Of a DNA stretch of 43,877 bases, positions 7,704-16,110 are shown one piece after another. Each line of letters opens with the position of its first letter. The stretch's first letter is position 1. Both the position numbers and the translations under genes were made by a program. The stretch is from Betaproteobacteria bacterium (lineage in GTDB: Bacteria > Pseudomonadota > Gammaproteobacteria > Burkholderiales > Thiobacillaceae). The notes below the pieces were generated by a model, which was not told the DNA's origin, made no database searches, and was given only the letters and a program-made list of their open reading frames with translations. Location of the stretch: positions 1-43,877 of the forward strand of contig JACRAU010000002.1 of the NCBI GenBank assembly GCA_016234655.1, given 5' to 3'.

Positions 7704-9551
7704 TCATGGGGGCACTGCCGCTTGCTCGGATAACACCTCGTCCAGTTTGCGCAACAATGCCGCTATCGTGAACGGCTTGGCCAGGTAGGCCCTGATGCCC
7801 AGGGCCAATGCATGCTCGGCATCGACCCGGTCGCTGTGCCCGGTGCATAGGATGATCGGCAGGCCAGGACGCAACACGAGCATGGCCTGCGCCATCTCCA
7901 CGCCGGTCAGGCCGGGCATGGTCTGGTCGGTCACCACCAGATCAAAGGCCATGGGGTCTTGTTTGAAACGCGCCATCGCCTCGTGGCTGCTCGACACGAC
8001 CGTGACCGTGTAACCGTAGCCACCGAGCAAATCGCCGACGAAGTTGGCCACCGATTCCTCGTCGTCGACCACCAACACGCGTTGCGACGACACGTGCGAC
8101 TCCAGGGTATTGTCCTGCCGCACGGGCCGGGCGGAACCCGCTTGCGCCGTCTCGCTCGGCCCCAAGGGCAGCAGCACCTTGAACGTGCTGCCCCGCCCGG
8201 GCGTGCTGCTTACCAGGACATGGCCGCCGTGCTCATGCACGATGCCATGCACCATGGACAGGCCCATGCCCGAGCCCTTACCGGTATCCTTGGTCGTGAA
8301 AAAGGGTTCGAACATCCGGTTCATCACCGTGGGCGAAATACCGCTGCCGCTGTCTTCGACCGATATCTCGATGAACTCTCCGGTGACCGCGCCGTGACAG
8401 GACCGGCAAATGGCATCCACGGCCTTGACCCGGCGCAGGCCGATCGCGATGCGCCCCTTGCCATCCATGGCGTCACGGGCGTTGATGCACAAATTGAGGA
8501 TGACCTGATGCAGCATGGTGGGATCGCCCAACACCGTGATCCGCTCGTCAACCACATCGACGCTCATATAGATACTGCTCGGGATGGTGGAGCGCATCAT
8601 CTTGACCGCCTCTTTCACCAGCGGCGCCAAGGGCATGATTTGTTTCTCGCCCTTCGAGCCGCGGCTGAAGGCCAGCATCTGCACGATCAGGTCGCGCGCC
8701 CGTTCGCCGCCCCGATATATCTCTTGCAGATAACCCAGCAACTTGGGCGGCAAGGCGTTGGCATGGCTCAACTCCATGGCTAATTCGGAATAACCCATGA
8801 CGCTGGCCAGAATGTTGTTGAAGTCATGCGCGATACCGCCGGTGAGCTGGCCGATCGCCTCCATCTTTTGCGCCTGCTGCAACTGCTTTTGCAGTTGGTC
8901 GCGCTCGGCCTGCGCCCGTTTGCGCTCGCTGATGTCGCTGACGACCGAGACCGCGCCGCACAAACGGCCATGGCCGTCGTTCAAGGGATAGGAAGAAACC
9001 TTGTACCAGCCATCCAACGTGGCCAGGGTGGTTTCCACCGACACCGCCGAACTACCCAGCAACACGGCCGCGCAAGGCGGCTGAGGATCCGGCGTCGGCG
9101 TGCCGCAATAAATTTCCCGGTAATCCATGCCGATCACATCGCCGTGGATGGGGCCGAAGCGCTCTATCAACGGGCGGTTCGCGCGCTGAATCTTGCCCTG
9201 GATGTCCAGGATGCAAACATAGTCCGGCAAGGCATCGAACGAGCGCTGCCATGCCTCGTCGACCGCACGCAATGCCGCCTCGGCATCGTGCCGTCTTGTC
9301 CCATTTTGGCCGGAGCCGCTGCCTTCGTTTTCGTGCTGGCGCTCACGGCGCCGACGCAAGCCGATGGCGAATGCAGTGGCGGACAAGGCGAGCAGGGCGA
9401 GGCCGCCCAACCATGGCATCGACCCGGCGATAGGCCAAGTCGCCGCCGAATCCGCCGCATGCGCGCTAGACGCGAAGGTCAGGCAAACAAGCGCGCCGGG
9501 GCACAAGACCCAGGCGCGGCCATCGGAGAAAAGTGTCGCGATCGTTTTCAT
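7704..9551 (-). CDS. Membrane-anchored hybrid histidine kinase (PAS-HisKA-HATPase-REC)
   Basis: This 615-residue sensor kinase has a signal-like hydrophobic stretch at 14-32 and a membrane helix at about 47-65. A PAS domain (about 100-208) ends in SVVSDISERKRAQ. The dimerisation domain has phospho-acceptor H242 in GGIAHDFNN. The ATPase domain (about 345-462) has N-box NLCINARDAMDG and glycine-rich SGSGIS and GKGSGMGLS. A receiver at 490-605 has D542 in VVTDQTMPG. A CRSCH pair of cysteines (382-386) sits inside the ATPase domain. The short periplasmic part suggests the cytoplasmic PAS senses the signal. Two receiver genes lie upstream and the carbamoyltransferase fusion downstream. The start is the first ATG before the hydrophobic stretch; a GTG six codons earlier is possible. 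Confidence 0.92.
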   Translation of the reverse strand: MKTIATLFSDGRAWVLCPGALVCLTFASSAHAADSAATWPIAGSMPWLGGLALLALSATAFAIGLRRRRERQHENEGSGSGQNGTRRHDAEAALRAVDEAWQRSFDALPDYVCILDIQGKIQRANRPLIERFGPIHGDVIGMDYREIYCGTPTPDPQPPCAAVLLGSSAVSVETTLATLDGWYKVSSYPLNDGHGRLCGAVSVVSDISERKRAQAERDQLQKQLQQAQKMEAIGQLTGGIAHDFNNILASVMGYSELAMELSHANALPPKLLGYLQEIYRGGERARDLIVQMLAFSRGSKGEKQIMPLAPLVKEAVKMMRSTIPSSIYMSVDVVDERITVLGDPTMLHQVILNLCINARDAMDGKGRIAIGLRRVKAVDAICRSCHGAVTGEFIEISVEDSGSGISPTVMNRMFEPFFTTKDTGKGSGMGLSMVHGIVHEHGGHVLVSSTPGRGSTFKVLLPLGPSETAQAGSARPVRQDNTLESHVSSQRVLVVDDEESVANFVGDLLGGYGYTVTVVSSSHEAMARFKQDPMAFDLVVTDQTMPGLTGVEMAQAMLVLRPGLPIILCTGHSDRVDAEHALALGIRAYLAKPFTIAALLRKLDEVLSEQAAVPP

Positions 9552-9605
9552 AGGCAACCGGCATCCCACTGTTTATGCAAGCCGCGCGCATAAACGCGGT
9601 CCGCG

Positions 9606-10052
9606 CTATCCGTCCCTCGCTCCTTGTCGATCGAGGCCCAGCAAACGCCCGACAAGCTGGAGCAGATCGCGGTGAGGAAAGGGCTTGGTCAACGTGGCGT
9701 TCACGCCGAGCTTGGACGCCATGCGCAGGTAATCCTCGCCATAGCCCCTATTGCCGCCGGAAACGGCGATGATGGGCACGGTCGCCGTGTCGCGCCGGAT
9801 GTGCCAGATCATGCCTATCCCTTCTTCCTCGGGCATGACGATATCGGTAATGACCAGGGCGGGATGATGGCGCCGATACATCTCCAGCCCTTCCCTGCCG
9901 TTCTCCGCCTGTAGCACCCTGAAACCCTGACTATCGAGCAACTCCGCCAGGTAACCGCGAAACTGCATATCGTCGTCGACGACCAACACCGCCATGCCGA
10001 CCTTCTCGAGGTCGGCGGCGGAACGATTCTCAGCTTGCATGGCGTGATCCAT
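9606..10052 (-). CDS. Stand-alone receiver-domain response regulator
   Basis: This 148-residue protein is essentially one CheY-like receiver. The acidic pair is in VLVVDDD near residue 26, the phospho-acceptor is D70 in LVITDIVMPE, and the conserved lysine is in TKPF near 130. There is no DNA-binding or enzymatic output domain. It can therefore act only by protein contact or as a phosphate shuttle or sink. It lies between another receiver gene and the hybrid kinase gene on the same strand, so the three are probably one phosphorelay. The first about 20 residues are not conserved, and translation could begin at a later ATG (9993-9995), just before VLVVDDD. Confidence 0.9.
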   Translation of the reverse strand: MDHAMQAENRSAADLEKVGMAVLVVDDDMQFRGYLAELLDSQGFRVLQAENGREGLEMYRRHHPALVITDIVMPEEEGIGMIWHIRRDTATVPIIAVSGGNRGYGEDYLRMASKLGVNATLTKPFPHRDLLQLVGRLLGLDRQGARDG

Positions 10053-10074
10053 CGTGACAGTTTAGTTCAGCCGG

Positions 10075-10446
10075 CTAGCCAGACAAGGCCTCGCCGACGG
10101 CCAAGCGCAATGCCGCTATCTGGAAGGGCTTGCTGATGACCTGGGTCGCCCCGGCCTGCCGGGCCACCGCGAGGTAATCGACCCGGCCATCGCCCCCGCC
10201 GCCGCCCGAGATCGCGATGATGCGGCTACGAGGATAATCACGGCGCAACTGCACGATCAGGTCGATGCCATTGGTGTCGGGCATGCGGATATCGGTAATG
10301 ACCAGGTCGGCCGGTTCGCTACGGAACATCGCGCTGGCCTGCATGCCATTCTCGGCCTCGCGTACCTCGTGGTTATCCTGGATCAATACCTCTTTTAGCA
10401 GCTTGCGCATGGGCGCCTCGTCGTCGACGACCAATATCTTGGCCAT
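10075..10446 (-). CDS. Stand-alone receiver-domain response regulator
   Basis: This is a 123-residue CheY-like single-domain receiver. It begins MAKILVVDDEAPMRKLLKEV, has phospho-acceptor D52 in LVITDIRMPD, and ISKPF supplies the conserved lysine near residue 106. The ATG at 10444-10446 follows GGGAG by a good distance; the 30-codon upstream extension is unconserved. It is the first gene of the receiver-receiver-kinase-fusion block, 91 bases downstream of clsB. As with its neighbour, no output domain is present. Confidence 0.91.
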   Translation of the reverse strand: MAKILVVDDEAPMRKLLKEVLIQDNHEVREAENGMQASAMFRSEPADLVITDIRMPDTNGIDLIVQLRRDYPRSRIIAISGGGGGDGRVDYLAVARQAGATQVISKPFQIAALRLAVGEALSG

Positions 10447-10470
10447 ATTTTTCTCCCTGCCCCGATTATT

Positions 10471-10485
10471 CCGGGCAGCGCCCGG
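10471..10485. other. Compact GC hairpin in the leader of the receiver operon
   Basis: CCGGGC and GCCCGG form a 6-bp perfect stem with a 3-base loop, 25 bases before the receiver ATG and about 50 bases after the clsB stop. No T-run follows on either strand, so a simple intrinsic terminator is unlikely. It may be an mRNA processing or end structure between the two transcription units. Confidence 0.4.
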
Positions 10486-10537
10486 ACTACCTGTTCTTTT
10501 TTTGTACACCCTACCCTTTATCCGGCTCGAAGACAAT

Positions 10538-11728
10538 CTAGCGATTCTTCATGCCACCGGGCACATCGCCATCCACGCCGCCGAATTCCCGTGCATAGCC
10601 GACCAGGCCGGCCAGTGCGCGCACGACGCCATAGCCCAGCCAGGCTAATGCCCGCCGATGCCAGGGCAAGAGCCGCCACGGCAGGCGGTGCACCTGGTTC
10701 GCGCCGGCCCGAAGGGCGGCGAAGATGCGGGCATGCAAATCCGAAGCGAACGCCCGGTCGTGCACCGCGATATTCGCCTCGCGCGCCAAGACCAGGCTGA
10801 ATGGATCGATGTTGCTGGACCCCACGGTCGCCCAGCTACGATCCACCACGGCGACCTTGGCGTGCAGAAAACTGCTGCGGTATTCGTAGATCTCGACCCC
10901 GCGTTCCAGGAAGAAACGATAGAGCGCCAAGGTGGCATAGTGCTGGATGCGATACTCGATCCGGCCCTGCAACAACAGCACCACGCGCACGCCGCGCTGC
11001 GCGGCCTCCGCCAAGGCATGGCGGAAACGCCAACCCGGCAGGAAATAGGCATTGGCGATGACGATTTCATGCTTGGCATCCCGGATCGCCTTGAAGTAGG
11101 CCTCCTCGATGCGGCGGCGATGCCGCCAGTTATCCCGCAGCAGTAGCTCGGCGGCCTGCGTCCCCGCCGCCGCCGGCACCGGAAACGCCGACCCCATCGA
11201 GACGCGCCGGCCGGACCGACTCCACTCCACCAACCACCATAGCCGCCGCATGGCGGCATGTATCTCATGCACCAGCGGCCCCTCCACCCGCACGGCATAG
11301 TCGTAGCGGTGCGAGGGATGGCCGGGGGCATTGTCGTCGGCGATGATGTTGATGCCGCCGACAAAGGCGACCCGGCCGTCCACCGCCACCAGCTTGCGGT
11401 GCAAGCGGCGCAGGCGATGCCGCCGCAGGCGCAGCAGGCCATGCTCCGGCCGATAGTGGCACCACGCCACCCCGGCCGCGCTCAAGCGTTCGGCCAATTC
11501 GCGCGAAAAGCCGTTCGCGCCGAAACCGTCCAACAGCAGATAGACGCGCACCCCGCGTGCCGCCGCGCGCATCAGGGCCTCGGCGACGGCCAGGCCGATC
11601 CCATCGGCTTCATAAAGATAACTTTCCAGCCTGACCTCGGCTTCGGCCGAATCGATCGCCGCCAGCAAGGCCGGAAAATATTGCGTGCCGTTTTCCAGCA
11701 AGGCCAGCCGATTGGCGGGAACGATCAT
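10538..11728 (-). CDS. clsB: Phospholipase D-family cardiolipin synthase B
   Basis: This 396-residue PLD-superfamily enzyme carries two HxKx4D motifs: H110-K112-D117 in HRKLVAVDGRVAFVGG and H289-K291-D296 in HAKVAVVDRSWATVGSSN. This fits cardiolipin synthases of the ClsB (YbhO) type, which join two phosphatidyl units at the inner membrane. The C-terminus has an amphipathic, Trp/Leu-rich segment suited to membrane contact. The ATG overlaps the stop of the upstream EEP gene (ATGA, 11725-11728), so the two are translationally coupled. This matches the ybhP-ybhO pair of E. coli. Confidence 0.9.
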   Translation of the reverse strand: MIVPANRLALLENGTQYFPALLAAIDSAEAEVRLESYLYEADGIGLAVAEALMRAAARGVRVYLLLDGFGANGFSRELAERLSAAGVAWCHYRPEHGLLRLRRHRLRRLHRKLVAVDGRVAFVGGINIIADDNAPGHPSHRYDYAVRVEGPLVHEIHAAMRRLWWLVEWSRSGRRVSMGSAFPVPAAAGTQAAELLLRDNWRHRRRIEEAYFKAIRDAKHEIVIANAYFLPGWRFRHALAEAAQRGVRVVLLLQGRIEYRIQHYATLALYRFFLERGVEIYEYRSSFLHAKVAVVDRSWATVGSSNIDPFSLVLAREANIAVHDRAFASDLHARIFAALRAGANQVHRLPWRLLPWHRRALAWLGYGVVRALAGLVGYAREFGGVDGDVPGGMKNR

Positions 11729-12483
11729 GGCCGTTCGTAGCGAAGCTGCGCGGTCAAGGCGGCGTGATCGGACAAGCGACGCCAAAGGCTGCCATGCTGG
11801 ACATGGGCCGAATCGACCGCGAAGCCGCGCACATAGATGCGGTCGAGCGAGAACAAGGGGAAGGCCGCCGGAAAACTGCGAGCCGGCCGGCCATGCGCCA
11901 CCTCGAACACTTCCTTGAGGTGCAGGTCATGCGCCATATAGCGGGCCGCGCGCTGGCGCCAGTCGTTGAAGTCGCCGGCGATGATCAAGGGGGCATCGGC
12001 CGGCACCAAGGCCTGGATGCGTTCGGACACCACGCGCAATTGCCTGCGCCGGCCCGCTTCGGTCAAGGCCAGATGCAGGCAGACGGCATGCAAGTGCCGA
12101 TCCAGGCCGGGCACCGCGATCTCGCAGTGCAACAGGCCGCGGCTTTCGAAGACATGAGCGGAGATGTCGAGATTGTCCCAACGCACGATGGGATAACGCG
12201 AGAGGATGGCATTGCCGTGGTGGCCATGGTCGTACACGGCGTTCTTGCCATAGGCAAAATCGGTCCACAGCTGGTCGGCCAGGAATTCATGCTGGGGCTT
12301 GGCCGGCCAGGCCTCGAATCGGCCGGCATGCCCGGTATGCTCGCCGACTACCTCTTGTAGGAACACCAAGTCGACGTTAAGACTGGCCAGACGATCGCGC
12401 AGCTCGTGCACGACCATGCGTCCATTGAAAAAGGACAGGCCCTTGTGGATGTTGTAGCTGGCGACGCGTAGGGACTGGCTCAT
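11725..12483 (-). CDS. Endonuclease/exonuclease/phosphatase family protein (YbhP-like)
   Basis: This 252-residue protein has the EEP fold. The motifs in order are ASYNIHKG near residue 8, FLQEVV near 41, HGNAILSR near 88, GDFNDW near 172 and the closing SDHAAL near 240, which supply the metal and phosphate ligands. Relatives act on phosphodiesters from DNA to phospholipids; the E. coli homologue YbhP sits in the cls operon. Its four-base overlap with clsB suggests a role linked to membrane phospholipid, but the substrate is not established. It follows the lipoprotein gene after 15 bases. Confidence 0.88.
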   Translation of the reverse strand: MSQSLRVASYNIHKGLSFFNGRMVVHELRDRLASLNVDLVFLQEVVGEHTGHAGRFEAWPAKPQHEFLADQLWTDFAYGKNAVYDHGHHGNAILSRYPIVRWDNLDISAHVFESRGLLHCEIAVPGLDRHLHAVCLHLALTEAGRRRQLRVVSERIQALVPADAPLIIAGDFNDWRQRAARYMAHDLHLKEVFEVAHGRPARSFPAAFPLFSLDRIYVRGFAVDSAHVQHGSLWRRLSDHAALTAQLRYERP

Positions 12484-12498
12484 ACGGCCATTTTACGC

Positions 12499-12957
12499 TC
12501 AGTGCTTGGCGGCTTCCTTGGCCAGATCGGGCTTCTTGGGCCGGATATCCTTGATGGCATCCTTGCCGCCGCTTTCGGTCTTGGCGCCGTCCTTGGCCGG
12601 CTCTTTGCCGCCATTCTTGCCTTCTTCCTTGGCGGGCTCTTTCTTATCCGCCGGCTCGCTCGCTTTGCGGTCGAGCGGCTTGCCGTCCGGGCCGAGACTG
12701 GGCGGCTGCGCCTCCATCTTGCGCTCGGCCATATACTCGTTCATCTCTTTCCAGCCGCTATAGATCGGCGCGCGCGGATAGGACTCGTTCAGGTTGTAGC
12801 AATCCTCGAGGCTACGTCCGGACAGGCGACAGGAGGCACCGACGGCCTTGGCCTCGGCCTCGACCTTGGCCGGGTCTTTGATCCCCATCCGGTCCTTCAA
12901 CACGTCGCACGCGCTCAAGCTCGACAGCATCAGCAAGGACAAAACAATGCGTTTCAT
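12499..12957 (-). CDS. Putative lipoprotein with Lys/Glu/Ala-rich C-terminus
   Basis: This 152-residue protein has a lipoprotein signal: MKR, a hydrophobic stretch, then the lipobox LSAC with the cysteine at residue 17. The mature part begins with a short region holding two cysteines (ASCRLSGRSLEDCYN), which may form a disulphide. From about residue 85 it becomes a charged, disordered Lys/Glu/Ala/Pro/Gly tail with several KEPAK-like repeats. I do not recognise a family. The tail could span or bind the cell wall. The gene lies between the MITE-like element and the EEP-clsB pair, and its promoter seems to be formed at the MITE edge. Confidence 0.8.
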   Translation of the reverse strand: MKRIVLSLLMLSSLSACDVLKDRMGIKDPAKVEAEAKAVGASCRLSGRSLEDCYNLNESYPRAPIYSGWKEMNEYMAERKMEAQPPSLGPDGKPLDRKASEPADKKEPAKEEGKNGGKEPAKDGAKTESGGKDAIKDIRPKKPDLAKEAAKH

Positions 12958-12999
12958 TCGGGGCCCTCGAATACCGTATTCTTCGACGCAACGGGTACA

Positions 13000-13027
13000 A
13001 CTATAACGCTTAAACCCGGATTGTCCA
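13000..13027 (-). promoter_or_regulatory. Promoter-like site at the MITE edge, reading into the lipoprotein gene
   Basis: On the minus strand, TGGACA (13022-13027) and TATAGT (13000-13005) are 16 bases apart. Each matches the sigma70 consensus at five of six positions. The -35 box lies inside the terminal inverted repeat of the MITE-like element and the -10 box lies just outside it. The expected start is about 35 bases upstream of the lipoprotein ATG. Confidence 0.5.
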
Positions 13028-13190
13028 TTAGGCGGCTCTTCGAGCCTACGCGAGCGCTGGCGGCCAGCTTGCGGCCATTTTCGCCGCTCGCTCGGCGCCC
13101 ATAGACACGGCTATGGGCTTCTCCCAAGCAACGAAACTGTCTCGCCATCTGCCTCGCCATTATCTCGCGTCCTAATGGACAATCCGGGTT
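13013..13190. mobile_element. MITE-like element with perfect 20-bp terminal inverted repeats
   Basis: The ends AACCCGGATTGTCCATTAGG (13013-13032) and its exact reverse complement (13171-13190) enclose a 178-bp segment with no convincing gene. Inside is an 8-bp hairpin, GCCCATAG / CTATGGGC (13097-13118). Size, perfect terminal repeats and lack of coding capacity fit a non-autonomous transposon. No clear target-site duplication is visible at the edges. Together with short flanks it fills the 303-base gap between the nudB stop and the lipoprotein start; the remaining 70 bases next to nudB show nothing I can name. Confidence 0.75.
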
Positions 13191-13260
13191 CAAACCGCCC
13201 GACCGTCAGGATCGGAAGCCGACGAAGCGGCGGCAAGGCCGCTTGCGTAGCGGGCCAGCC

Positions 13261-13698
13261 TCACTTGGCGCGCGCGCCCAAGCGCCGAATCGCCTCGGCA
13301 TTGCTGGGCGAGAAGCACTTGGCCGCCGCCGTCGCCCAGGGCAGCCATTGGTAATTCAGGTGCTCGCGCGGCGCGAGTCGCACCGGCAAAGGTTCCGGCA
13401 CTTGCAGGCCGAAGACATGCTCGGTGTTGTGCGTGGTGCCCGGCGCATAGCGATGACGGTAGCAATCGTAGATTTCGTAGACGTTGTGCCAGGCCCAGTC
13501 GCTCAGCGCATGCTCGCGCACATCCAAGCCCGTCTCTTCCGACACCTCGCGGGCCGCGGTCTGCGCCAGGGTCTCGCCCATATCCTGGCTGCCGGTGACC
13601 GACTGCCACCAGCCCGGCCGATCGGCCCGCTCCAACAGCAACACCTGCAAATCGGAGGTGTGGATCACGACGAGGACGGAGATGGGTGTCTTGAACAT
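13261..13698 (-). CDS. nudB: Dihydroneopterin triphosphate diphosphatase (Nudix)
   Basis: This 145-residue Nudix hydrolase removes pyrophosphate from dihydroneopterin triphosphate, an early step of folate synthesis. The Nudix box runs from G36 to about residue 58, with E42, R50, E51, E54, E55 and G57 as expected (REVSEETGL). The preceding WQSVTGSQ is the NudB signature. The ATG at 13696-13698 was chosen because family members begin with a short basic stretch before SVLVV; an upstream GTG at 13746 would add 16 unconserved residues. Its place downstream of aspS is typical of Betaproteobacteria. Confidence 0.9.
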   Translation of the reverse strand: MFKTPISVLVVIHTSDLQVLLLERADRPGWWQSVTGSQDMGETLAQTAAREVSEETGLDVREHALSDWAWHNVYEIYDCYRHRYAPGTTHNTEHVFGLQVPEPLPVRLAPREHLNYQWLPWATAAAKCFSPSNAEAIRRLGARAK

Positions 13699-13745
13699 GA
13701 TGAGACGAAAGGCGTCAGAGGATATGCCGCGCGCCCCTAGCCTCA

Positions 13746-14300
13746 CTAGAACAACTCGACGTCGTCCGAACCGGCCTGCTCCTGTTTGTATGCCATGTAG
13801 CGGTCGAGCGCCACCTGCACGCTGCCGGTGGCCAGCAGGGTGTCGAACATCAGTTTCTCTTCTTCCATGGTGTACTTGGCGCGTATGTGCTGCTGGAGCG
13901 CATGCCAGGCCGAGGGGTTATACAGCTTGGCCGGTTCCTGCACCAGGCCGGACAACTCGGCCAGGGTATGGTTCACATGGCTCAGCCGTTGCGACATGCG
14001 ATCATAGAACTGGAAGGCGACGATGGCCTGCTGCATCTGGGCCGACACGGCTTGGCCGCTGACCTGGATCGCCTGCTTCGCCGGCGAGTCGGGCAATTGC
14101 TCGGCCTCCTTGACCAGATTCATCAGCCCCTCGTACATACCGGTGAACGAACGGGTCAACACATCGACCGAACCGCTGGAATCGCGCAGGGCCATCTCGA
14201 TCTGGGCCACGGCCAGGCTCAGCATCATGATGGTCTCGCGCACCTGGCTCCAGTCCAGGTCCGGCCGCGCTGCATTGGAAGGCAAGGGCATTTCCGACAT
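13746..14300 (-). CDS. Conserved helical protein with a CheZ-like D-x3-Q motif
   Basis: The predicted protein has 184 residues and is probably all-helical. AIVAFQFYDRMSQRLSHV (residues 92-109) contains D100-x3-Q104, the spacing of the catalytic D and Q of CheZ, the phosphatase that dephosphorylates CheY-P. The C-terminus, SDDVELF, is acidic and hydrophobic, like the short CheY-binding tail of CheZ. This is a motif-level resemblance, not proof of homology. The ATG at 14298-14300 follows GAGG by seven bases; the aspS stop lies just upstream, so coupling is likely. Possible partners are the two lone receivers at 9.6-10.4 kb, but no contact is shown. Confidence 0.75.
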   Translation of the reverse strand: MSEMPLPSNAARPDLDWSQVRETIMMLSLAVAQIEMALRDSSGSVDVLTRSFTGMYEGLMNLVKEAEQLPDSPAKQAIQVSGQAVSAQMQQAIVAFQFYDRMSQRLSHVNHTLAELSGLVQEPAKLYNPSAWHALQQHIRAKYTMEEEKLMFDTLLATGSVQVALDRYMAYKQEQAGSDDVELF

Positions 14301-14308
14301 CGCTAACC

Positions 14309-16090
14309 TCACTGCGCCTGTTTCTGGCGCAAACGGATATGCAGCTCGCGCAACTGCTTGTCGTCGACCAGGTTGGGCGCCTGGGTCATCAGGTCGTTGG
14401 CGCGCTGGGTCTTGGGGAAGGCGATCACGTCGCGTATCGACTCGGCGCCGGTCATCAGCGCCACTAATCGATCAAGCCCGAAGGCCAGGCCGCCGTGCGG
14501 CGGCGCGCCGAACTTCAGGGCATCGAGCAAGAAGCCGAACTTCTCGCGCCGCTCTTCTTCGCCGATATTCAGCGCAGCGAACACTCTTTCCTGCACGGCC
14601 TCGCGGTGGATACGGATGGAGCCGCCGCCCACTTCCCAGCCGTTGAGCACCATGTCGTAGGCCTTGGACAGGGCCTGGCCCGGGTCGGTGGCGAGGAACT
14701 CCTCGTGGCCGTCCTTCGGGCTGGTGAAGGGGTGGTGCAGGGCGTCCCAGCGGTTCTCGTCCTCGTTGAACTCGAACATCGGGAAGTCCACCACCCACAA
14801 GGGCGCCCAGGCGCGGCCGTCGACATAGCCCTTCTCGTGGCCCAGCTTCAGGCGCAGGGCGCCGAGGGCGTCGTTGACCACCTTGGCCTTGTCGGCGCCG
14901 AAGAAGATGAGGTCGCCATTCTGGGCGCCGGTACGCGCGACGATTTCTTTCAGCGCGGCCTCGGAGAGGTTCTTGACGATGGGCGATTGCAGGCCGGTCT
15001 CGTTCAGCTGGGTCACATCGTTGATCTTGATGTAGGCCAGACCCTTGGCGCCGTAGATCTTGACGAACTCGGTATAACCGTCGATCTCGCCGCGGCTCAG
15101 GCCCGAACCGTTCGGCACGCGCAGGGCGGCGACGCGGCCCTTGGAGTCGTTGGCCGGGCCGGAGAAGACCTTGAACGCGACATCTTTCACCGCGTCGGTG
15201 ACCTCGGTGATCTCCAGAGTGACGCGCATGTCCGGCTTGTCCGAGCCGTAGCGCTTGATCGCCTCGGCATAGCTCATGCGCGGAAAGGGATCGGGCAGAT
15301 CGACGTCGATCGCCTGCTTGAAGGTCTCGCGAATCATGCCCTCGACCAGGTTCATCACGTCGTTCTCTTCGACGAAGGACATCTCCAGATCGACCTGGGT
15401 GAACTCGGGCTGGCGGTCGGCGCGCAGGTCCTCGTCGCGGAAGCACTTAGTGATCTGGAAGTAGCGGTCGAAGCCGGACACCATGAGCAACTGTTTGAAC
15501 AACTGCGGCGACTGCGGCAGGGCGTAGAACATGCCCTCATGCACGCGGGACGGCACCAGATAGTCGCGCGCACCCTCGGGGGTGGAGCGGGTCAACATCG
15601 GGGTCTCGATCTCGATGAAGCCACCGCCGTCCAAGTAATCGCGCATCAGCTTGGCCGTGCGGTAGCGCAACATCATGTGCTTTTGCATCACCGGCCGACG
15701 CAGGTCGAGGTAGCGGTAGGTCAGGCGCACGTTCTCGCTCAAGTTCTCGTCGTCGAGCAGGAACGGCGGCGTCACGCTGGGGTTGAGCACCTCGATCTCT
15801 TTGGTCAGCACCTCGATCTCGCCGGTGCGGATGTTGCTGTTCTCGGTCCCGGCCGGGCGGGCGCGGACGCGGCCGGTGACCTTGAGCACGAATTCGTTGC
15901 GCACCTCTTCGGCGATCTTGAACGCGGCCGGGGTATCGGGGTCGATCACCACCTGCACCGTGCCCTCGCGGTCGCGCAAGTCGATGAAGATCACGCCGCC
16001 ATGGTCGCGCCGGCGATGCGCCCAGCCGCAGAGGGTGACGGTTTGATCGATGTCCGCGCGGGTGACCGCGCCGCAATGATGACTACGCAT
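14309..16090 (-). CDS. aspS: Aspartyl-tRNA synthetase
   Basis: This 593-residue class II synthetase attaches aspartate to tRNA-Asp (and, in organisms lacking AsnRS, often also to tRNA-Asn). It has the N-terminal OB-fold anticodon domain ([12 protein letters not shown] near residue 22). Motif 2 is in the [16 protein letters not shown] region near 220, the bacterial insertion domain follows, and motif 3 is [12 protein letters not shown] near 535. The start MRSHHCG follows AAGGA at seven bases. The upstream DUF502 stop is 20 bases away. Discriminating and non-discriminating types cannot be told apart by eye here. Confidence 0.96.
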   Translation of the reverse strand: MRSHHCGAVTRADIDQTVTLCGWAHRRRDHGGVIFIDLRDREGTVQVVIDPDTPAAFKIAEEVRNEFVLKVTGRVRARPAGTENSNIRTGEIEVLTKEIEVLNPSVTPPFLLDDENLSENVRLTYRYLDLRRPVMQKHMMLRYRTAKLMRDYLDGGGFIEIETPMLTRSTPEGARDYLVPSRVHEGMFYALPQSPQLFKQLLMVSGFDRYFQITKCFRDEDLRADRQPEFTQVDLEMSFVEENDVMNLVEGMIRETFKQAIDVDLPDPFPRMSYAEAIKRYGSDKPDMRVTLEITEVTDAVKDVAFKVFSGPANDSKGRVAALRVPNGSGLSRGEIDGYTEFVKIYGAKGLAYIKINDVTQLNETGLQSPIVKNLSEAALKEIVARTGAQNGDLIFFGADKAKVVNDALGALRLKLGHEKGYVDGRAWAPLWVVDFPMFEFNEDENRWDALHHPFTSPKDGHEEFLATDPGQALSKAYDMVLNGWEVGGGSIRIHREAVQERVFAALNIGEEERREKFGFLLDALKFGAPPHGGLAFGLDRLVALMTGAESIRDVIAFPKTQRANDLMTQAPNLVDDKQLRELHIRLRQKQAQ

Positions 16091-16110
16091 ACCAATTCCT
16101 TGAGTTTTAT

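Noticed and set aside
12958..13260. CRISPR, tRNA or small RNA gene in the longest gap
   Set aside because: There is one pair of inverted ends rather than spaced direct repeats, no cloverleaf is visible, and the segment reads best as a MITE-like element.
13699..13746. N-terminal extension of nudB to a GTG at 13746
   Set aside because: The extra 16 residues are not like NudB proteins, and the conserved start follows the internal ATG at 13698.
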